Assembly: GCA_937996795.1 (NCBI GenBank) | Contig: CALKUH010000061.1 | Span: 1 to 47,970, forward strand | DNA: 47,970 bases | Direction of reading: 5' to 3' | From: an uncultured Verrucomicrobiota bacterium | GTDB lineage: Bacteria; Verrucomicrobiota; Kiritimatiellia; CAIVKH01 | Part shown: positions 44,038 through 47,970 of the stretch, piece by piece | How the letters are laid out: the number at the start of each line of letters is the position of its first letter | Numbering within the stretch: the stretch's first letter is position 1 | Position numbers and translations under genes: made by a program | Notes under the pieces: generated by a model | Told to the model about the DNA's origin: nothing | Seen by the model: the letters and a program-made list of their open reading frames with translations, nothing else | The model's database searches: none

Positions 44038-45129
44038 CTATTCCGGCAAAAACGAGCGGCGGCCCCGGCGCCAGTCGTGGAGCAGTGCGCGCAGGGGTTC
44101 GACGCCTTCGCGGGTGGCGGCGGAGAGGGGCAGGGGGTCGAGGCCGGTGGCCTTGCGGAACGCGGCCAGTTTGTCCGCCGCCTCGGGGACGTCCATCTTG
44201 TTCGCGACGACGAGGAACGGGCGCGTCGCCAGCTCCTCGGCGTAGAGGCGCAGCTCTTCCTTGAGGTGCGCAAAATCCTCGGTCGGATCGCGCCCGTCGG
44301 TGCCGGCCATGTCGAGGATGTAGAGCAGGAAGCGGGAGCGTTCGATGTGGCGCAGGAAGTCGTGGCCGAGGCCGACGCCGGTGTGCGCGCCGTCGATGAG
44401 TCCCGGGATGTCGGCGATGCGCAGCGACGTGTAGTCCTCGAACTGCAGCGTGCCGATCAGCGGGTTCAGCGTGGTGAACGGATAGGGCGCGATCTTCGGG
44501 TGCGCCGCGGTGAGTGCGCTGAGCAGCGTGGACTTGCCCGCGTTCGGATAGCCGACGAGCCCGATGTCCGCCACGGTCTTGAGTTCCAGCACAAGCGTGT
44601 GGCATTCGCCCGGCGTGCCTTCGGAAAATTCCGTGGGTGCGCGGTTCGTGGACGACTTGAAATGGATGTTGCCCTTGCCGCCGCGCCCGCCCTTCGCCAC
44701 GAGCAGGACATCGCCATCGGCGACCACTTCGCCGATGTATTCGCGTTCGGCGTTGTAGAGGGATTCGCGCGGGTGATGTTCGTCCTCGTCGTCCGGCACC
44801 GGCGCGCCCGGCTCCACCGTCGGGAGCGACCACGCCTGCGTGCCGCACGGCACCAAAAGGTGGAGATCGTCGCCGCTCTCGCCGGTCTGCTGCGCGCCCT
44901 TGCCGCGCCCCCCATGCTTCGCGCGCTGGATGGGCTGGAAGTAGAGGCTGACGAGCGAATCGACATCCTTGCTCGCCTTGAGATAGACACTGCCGCCGAG
45001 TCCGCCGTCGCCGCCGTCCGGCCCGCCCAGCGGCACATATTTCTCGCGGCGGAACGACGCGCAGCCGTCGCCGCCATTTCCGGCGAAGACCTGCACGACC
45101 ACGCGATCTTTGAACGAGATGCCTTTCAT
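44038..45129 (-). CDS. obgE: GTPase ObgE/CgtA
   Basis: Essential GTPase of large ribosomal subunit assembly and stress signalling. The 363 residues contain the glycine-rich Obg domain (MKGISFKDRVVVQVFAGNGGDGCASFRREKYVPLGGPDGGDGGLGGSV) and the G domain with GYPNAGKSTLLSAL (G1), DIPGLIDGAHTGVGLG (G3) and NKMD (G4). It stops soon after the G domain, so the OCT domain of some relatives is absent. ATG 45129 begins the Obg domain; no Shine-Dalgarno is seen. It follows rpmA and rplU, as in many bacteria, but an intrinsic terminator stands between rpmA and obgE. Confidence 0.98.
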   Translation of the reverse strand: MKGISFKDRVVVQVFAGNGGDGCASFRREKYVPLGGPDGGDGGLGGSVYLKASKDVDSLVSLYFQPIQRAKHGGRGKGAQQTGESGDDLHLLVPCGTQAWSLPTVEPGAPVPDDEDEHHPRESLYNAEREYIGEVVADGDVLLVAKGGRGGKGNIHFKSSTNRAPTEFSEGTPGECHTLVLELKTVADIGLVGYPNAGKSTLLSALTAAHPKIAPYPFTTLNPLIGTLQFEDYTSLRIADIPGLIDGAHTGVGLGHDFLRHIERSRFLLYILDMAGTDGRDPTEDFAHLKEELRLYAEELATRPFLVVANKMDVPEAADKLAAFRKATGLDPLPLSAATREGVEPLRALLHDWRRGRRSFLPE

Positions 45130-45150
45130 GGGAGCGGAGCGGGGAGGTGG

Positions 45151-45188
45151 GAAAAAAGAAGCGCGCCCGGCCGGGGCCGGACGCGCTT
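45151..45188 (-). terminator. Intrinsic terminator between rpmA and obgE
   Basis: Read on the minus strand: a 14-base-pair stem with one mismatch (AAGCGCGTCCGGCC / GGCCGGGCGCGCTT), a two-base loop, then TTCTTTTTTC. It lies 20 bases after the rpmA stop and about 20 bases before the obgE ATG, so part of the transcripts should end before obgE. Confidence 0.85.
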
Positions 45189-45208
45189 TCCTTAAGACTG
45201 GCTTCGCA

Positions 45209-45463
45209 TCAGGCCGTGGCGGCTTCGCGAATGTTGATGCGCTTGCCGCCGCGATCAAACTCGACCGTGCCGTTCTTCACGGCGAAGAGCGAGAAATCGC
45301 GCGCCTGGCGGACGTTTGTCCCGGCCACGAATTTCGTGCCGAGCTGGCGGACGAGAATGCTGCCCGCCGTCACCTGTTCGCCGCCGAAGGCCTTGACGCC
45401 GTGGCGCCGGCTCTGGCTGTCGCGACCGTTGCGTGTGGAACCTTGACCTTTTTTATGTGCCAT
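45209..45463 (-). CDS. rpmA: 50S ribosomal protein L27
   Basis: Ribosomal protein reaching the peptidyl transferase centre. The 84-residue protein begins MAHKKGQGSTRNGRDSQSRRHGVKAFGGEQVTAGSILVRQLGTKFVAGTNV, the usual L27 N-terminus without a cleavable leader of the Firmicute type. It continues with RDFSLFAVKNGTVEFDRGG. It is 13 bases downstream of rplU. Confidence 0.98.
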   Translation of the reverse strand: MAHKKGQGSTRNGRDSQSRRHGVKAFGGEQVTAGSILVRQLGTKFVAGTNVRQARDFSLFAVKNGTVEFDRGGKRINIREAATA

Positions 45464-45476
45464 GACACCCCTCCGA

Positions 45477-45794
45477 TCAGGCCGAAATCGCTTCCACCTT
45501 CAAGCGGGTCAGGCTCTGCCGATGCCCGATCTTGCGGTGGTAGCCCTTGCGGCGCTTCTTCTTGAAATTCACAACCTTTTCGCCCCGGTGCTGGTCCACG
45601 ACTTCCGCCGTGACCGTGGCGCCCGCAACAACCGGCGCGCCCACCGTGATCGATGTGCCCAGATTTACCGCGAGCACGCGATCCAGTGTAACCTTCTGGC
45701 CCGGCGCGGTATCCAACTTCTCGACGTCCAGCACATCGCCTTTTTTCACGCGATACTGCTTGCCGCCGGTTTCAATTACTGCATAAGCATCCAT
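45477..45794 (-). CDS. rplU: 50S ribosomal protein L21
   Basis: Early-assembly protein of the large subunit. The 105 residues show MDAYAVIETGGKQYRVKKGDVLDVEKL, GTSITVGAPVVAGATVTAEVVDQHRGEKV and the C-terminal KKKRRKGYHRKIGHRQSLTRLKVEAI. ATG 45794 follows GGGGA at a spacing of 7; this Shine-Dalgarno lies in one arm of an inverted repeat (45797-45824), which could give translational control. It begins the rplU-rpmA-(obgE) operon. Confidence 0.98.
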   Translation of the reverse strand: MDAYAVIETGGKQYRVKKGDVLDVEKLDTAPGQKVTLDRVLAVNLGTSITVGAPVVAGATVTAEVVDQHRGEKVVNFKKKRRKGYHRKIGHRQSLTRLKVEAISA

Positions 45795-45796
45795 GG

Positions 45797-45824
45797 AATT
45801 TCCCCGAACAAAGGGTGGGAAATT
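45797..45824. promoter_or_regulatory. Inverted repeat over the rplU ribosome-binding site
   Basis: AATTTCCC (45797-45804) and GGGAAATT (45817-45824) are perfect inverse copies with a 12-base loop. In the rplU mRNA the arm GGGAAATT includes part of the Shine-Dalgarno (GGGGAAA), so pairing would hide it. On DNA it could be an operator shared with the divergent gene at 45839. Confidence 0.5.
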
Positions 45825-45838
45825 ACGGCAGGCTCCCC

Positions 45839-46525
45839 ATGGTGTCAATCCCCAAACCCAAAGTCGTACATGTCCCCCGCCGGATGCCCCGGCCGCCACG
45901 CCGCCGCGTCCAGTGGCCCTGGGTCCGCCTGTCGCTGATGGCGCTCGCCGGCGCCGCGATGGTTGCGCTGACCGTGGACCTCGTCACCATCCGGCTGAAG
46001 GCCGACAAGGCGGTCAGCGAGGACGGCGGGTCGACGCTGGTGGCGGACGCGCTGATCGAGGCCTCGACCGCGACGAACCGCTACGTCGACGCCGCGGGCC
46101 GTTTCTCCCTCGCGCACCCGCCTTCCTGGGCCGCCTATCCCTACCGCAACGAAGGCGACTACGACGTCACCCTGCGCGGTCCGCACCGCATGGAGCTCAA
46201 CATCATGACGCGCCCCATCGCGACCGGCGGCCTCGCGGCGGTCCACGCCGAACTGCTGCTTGCCGAGGAACGGCTTCGCATCAAGACGAACATTGAGTCG
46301 GTCGAATGGCGCGGACAGCCCGCCTTCCGCCGCCTGCTCCCGCTCGGCACCCTCACCATTGAGACGCTGGATTTCGCCGCCGGCTCGCTGCACGTCCATG
46401 TCGCCGCCAGCGCCCCGCGCGCGTCCTTCGACGACCTGCGCCCGGTGCTGGTCGAGATGATGGAAAGCCTGCGGGTTGATGGGGAACCAGTGACCGGTAA
46501 TCAGTGGCCGGTGACCGGTCACTGA
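45839..46525 (+). CDS. Membrane-anchored protein of unknown function
   Basis: A 228-residue protein with a basic, proline-rich N-terminus (KPKVVHVPRRMPRPPRRRVQWPWVR), one membrane helix (LSLMALAGAAMVALTVDLVTI) and an extracytoplasmic domain. The latter (RYVDAAGRFSLAHPPSWAAYPYRNEGDYDVTLRGPHRMELNIM... AFRRLLPLGTLTIETLDFAAGSLHVHVAA) resembles the PsbP/DUF1795-type fold often seen in small envelope proteins. ATG 45839 is preferred to GTG 45815. The last 13 residues (EPVTGNQWPVTGH) and the stop codon are encoded by a heptamer repeat array, so the original stop was probably earlier. Confidence 0.7.
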   Translation: MVSIPKPKVVHVPRRMPRPPRRRVQWPWVRLSLMALAGAAMVALTVDLVTIRLKADKAVSEDGGSTLVADALIEASTATNRYVDAAGRFSLAHPPSWAAYPYRNEGDYDVTLRGPHRMELNIMTRPIATGGLAAVHAELLLAEERLRIKTNIESVEWRGQPAFRRLLPLGTLTIETLDFAAGSLHVHVAASAPRASFDDLRPVLVEMMESLRVDGEPVTGNQWPVTGH

Positions 46526-46541
46526 ACACTGGACACTGATC
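46487..46541. repeat. CAGTGAC-type heptamer hairpin overlapping a coding end
   Basis: Seven-base units run through CCAGTGA, CCGGTAA, TCAGTGG, CCGGTGA, then change to the inverse CCGGTCA, CTGAACA, CTGGACA, CTGATCC. The left arm and the start of the right arm are translated as the C-terminus of the preceding gene. The stop codon (46523-46525) lies in the right arm. Confidence 0.75.
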
Positions 46542-46565
46542 CCGTTACCGGAACACTATCGGCGC

Positions 46566-47970
46566 ATGTCCGAATCCACGCCCATGATGGCCCAGTACCG
46601 GCGCATCCGCGCCGAGCTGCCGCCGGACACGATCCTGTTTTTCCGGCTGGGCGACTTCTACGAGATGTTTTTTGACGACGCGAAGACCGCGTCGCAGATC
46701 CTCGATATCGCGCTGACGAAGCGGCAGAACACGCCGATGTGCGGGGTGCCGTTCCACAGCTCGGAGTTGTACCTCGCGAAATTGATCCGCGCGGGGCTGA
46801 AGGTGGCGATCTGCGACCAGATGGAGGACCCGTCGGCCGCGAAGGGCATCGTGCGCCGCGAGGTGACGCGCGTGGTCACGCCGGGCACGGTGCTGGAGGA
46901 CCACGTCCTCGAGTCGCGCCGGAACAACTACCTCGCGGGCCTGTGCGCGGAGGGCGGGCGGTACGGACTCGCGTTCCTCGACCTGTCGACCGGAGCGTTC
47001 TGGATCGAGGAGGCGGGCGGCGCATCCGCCGTGCAGCAGCACCTCGCGCGCTACGCGCCGGCGGAGTGCGTGGTGCCGGAACCGCTGCGCGACGATCCCG
47101 CGGTGCGCGCGTTTTTCCCGGCGGGCGGCGGGCCGGTGCTGACGGCGCATGACGAGTGGACGTTCGAGGCGGACGCGGCGGCGGATTTGCTGACGCGCCA
47201 TTTCAAGGTGCACTCGCTCGACGGGTTCGGCGTACGCGAGTGCCCGCTGGGCCTGCGGGCGGCGGGCGCGGTGCTGCATTACGTCAGCACGGCGCTGCGC
47301 CGCGCAGTGGACCATGTGCGTTCGGTGCGGGTGAAGCACGAGCGCGACTACATGCTGCTGGATGAAACGACGCTGCGGAACCTCGACCTCGTCGAGGCGC
47401 CCGGCGCTGCTCGCGGGGCGACGCTGCTCGCGGTGCTCGATACGACGCGCACGCCGATGGGCGCGCGCCTGATGCGCGACTGGCTTACGCGCCCGCTGCT
47501 CGACGTGCGCGCGATTGGCGCGCGGCACGATGCGGTGGGGTTGCTGGCGCGCGAGCGGCGCGCGCTGGCGGACCTGCGCGAGGCGTTCGCGGGCATCAAG
47601 GACCTGGAGCGGTTGATCGCGCGGTTGAACGCAGGCACGGGCAACGCGCGGGACGCGCGCGGGCTGGGCCGGTCGCTCGCGGGCGTGCCGTCCGTGAAGG
47701 CGCTGCTCGCTTCGCTGGGCGCGTCGCCGCTGCTGGCGGCGCTCGATGCGGAATTGCATCCGCTGCCCGCGCTGGTGGCGTTGATCGAGCGCGCGCTGGT
47801 GGACGAGCCGCCGGCGCCGGTCAAGGAGGGCGGGCTGTTCAAGCCGGGGTACCACGCGGAGCTGGATGAGCTGCGCGACGCGGCGAGCAAGGGCCGGCAG
47901 TGGCTGCTCGAATACCAGCAGCGCGAGCAGGAGCGCACCGGCATCACGTCGCTGAAGGTCCGGCACAACA
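46566..47970 (+). CDS. mutS: DNA mismatch repair protein MutS, N-terminal part (runs off the right edge)
   Basis: Recognises base mismatches and starts repair with MutL. The frame is open from ATG 46566 to the window end (468 codons; full MutS is about 850). The N-terminal mismatch-binding domain has the Phe-X-Glu motif in LFFRLGDFYEMFFDDA. It is followed by LTKRQNTPMCGVPFHSSELYLAKLIRAGLKVAICDQMEDP and VTRVVTPGTVLED, all typical of MutS1. The lever region (LLDETTLRNLDLVE..., TTRTPMGARLMRDWLTRPLLDV, GIKDLERLIARL) continues to the edge. The ATPase domain is outside. The gene begins 24 bases after the end of the heptamer hairpin. Confidence 0.97.
   Translation, partial: MSESTPMMAQYRRIRAELPPDTILFFRLGDFYEMFFDDAKTASQILDIALTKRQNTPMCGVPFHSSELYLAKLIRAGLKVAICDQMEDPSAAKGIVRREVTRVVTPGTVLEDHVLESRRNNYLAGLCAEGGRYGLAFLDLSTGAFWIEEAGGASAVQQHLARYAPAECVVPEPLRDDPAVRAFFPAGGGPVLTAHDEWTFEADAAADLLTRHFKVHSLDGFGVRECPLGLRAAGAVLHYVSTALRRAVDHVRSVRVKHERDYMLLDETTLRNLDLVEAPGAARGATLLAVLDTTRTPMGARLMRDWLTRPLLDVRAIGARHDAVGLLARERRALADLREAFAGIKDLERLIARLNAGTGNARDARGLGRSLAGVPSVKALLASLGASPLLAALDAELHPLPALVALIERALVDEPPAPVKEGGLFKPGYHAELDELRDAASKGRQWLLEYQQREQERTGITSLKVRHN

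Overview
This window reads as chromosomal DNA of a high-G+C, Gram-negative bacterium, most likely of the PVC superphylum (Kiritimatiellota/Verrucomicrobiota/Lentisphaerota range). The case rests on several features together: a PEP-CTERM protein, an LpxL-type lipid A acyltransferase, a Zn-ribbon/Pkn-type membrane kinase, oligosaccharide-type ABC importer genes, secreted glycosidases with TSP3-like calcium repeats, and a mevalonate-pathway decarboxylase. The phylum assignment is inference. No rRNA, tRNA, CRISPR, phage or insertion sequence was recognised. Coding density is high and most genes are single-copy housekeeping genes.

Layout. 1-750: start of gltX (cut by the window edge). 919-2217: GAF-coupled adenylate cyclase. 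2195-3673: solitary AbiEi-like protein and LpxL-type acyltransferase. 3830-6654: membrane Ser/Thr kinase translationally coupled to a pterin dehydratase. 6839-10510: ruvA, ruvB, a small membrane protein and an SGNH hydrolase. 10733-14742: chaperones dnaK, groES, groEL, ended by a strong terminator. 14877-17163: rpoZ-like omega, smpB, a secreted DUF4412-like protein, panB. 17215-18999: GH20 hexosaminidase (minus). 19126-24176: import operon of a TPR lipoprotein, a solute-binding protein, RidA and one polypeptide that fuses two sugar-type permeases. 24249-25631: secreted protein, then a HTH protein plus hibernation factor HPF. 25647-31577 (minus): large secreted GH13 amylase, diphosphomevalonate decarboxylase, PEP-CTERM protein. 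31870-40317: six-gene operon for reductive pyrimidine breakdown (NCS1 permease, omega-aminotransferase, alanine dehydrogenase, PreT, PreA, malonate/methylmalonate-semialdehyde dehydrogenase). 40339-43965: dehydrogenase, FAD oxidoreductase, GT2 glycosyltransferase, exported MsrA. 44038-45794 (minus): rplU-rpmA-obgE. 45839-47970: membrane-anchored hypothetical and the start of mutS (cut by the window edge).

The genes cooperate most clearly in the pyrimidine operon. Uracil or thymine would enter through the NCS1 carrier and be reduced by PreTA. After ring opening and decarbamoylation (enzymes not in the window), beta-alanine would be transaminated onto pyruvate, alanine dehydrogenase would regenerate the pyruvate, and the semialdehyde dehydrogenase would make acetyl- or propionyl-CoA.

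The most unusual signal is between the genes. At many gene junctions there are short imperfect tandem arrays, most with a unit of exactly 7 bases but a different unit at each place (GGTGTCA, TGACGAA/ATCCGAA, GCAGAAT, CAGTGAC). Others have units of about 6, 8 or 10 bases. Several begin at or within a few bases of the upstream stop codon, and several are followed by an inverted copy so the junction can fold into a long hairpin. In two places the arrays run into coding sequence and supply protein residues. I regard this as the best candidate for an undescribed system in the window.
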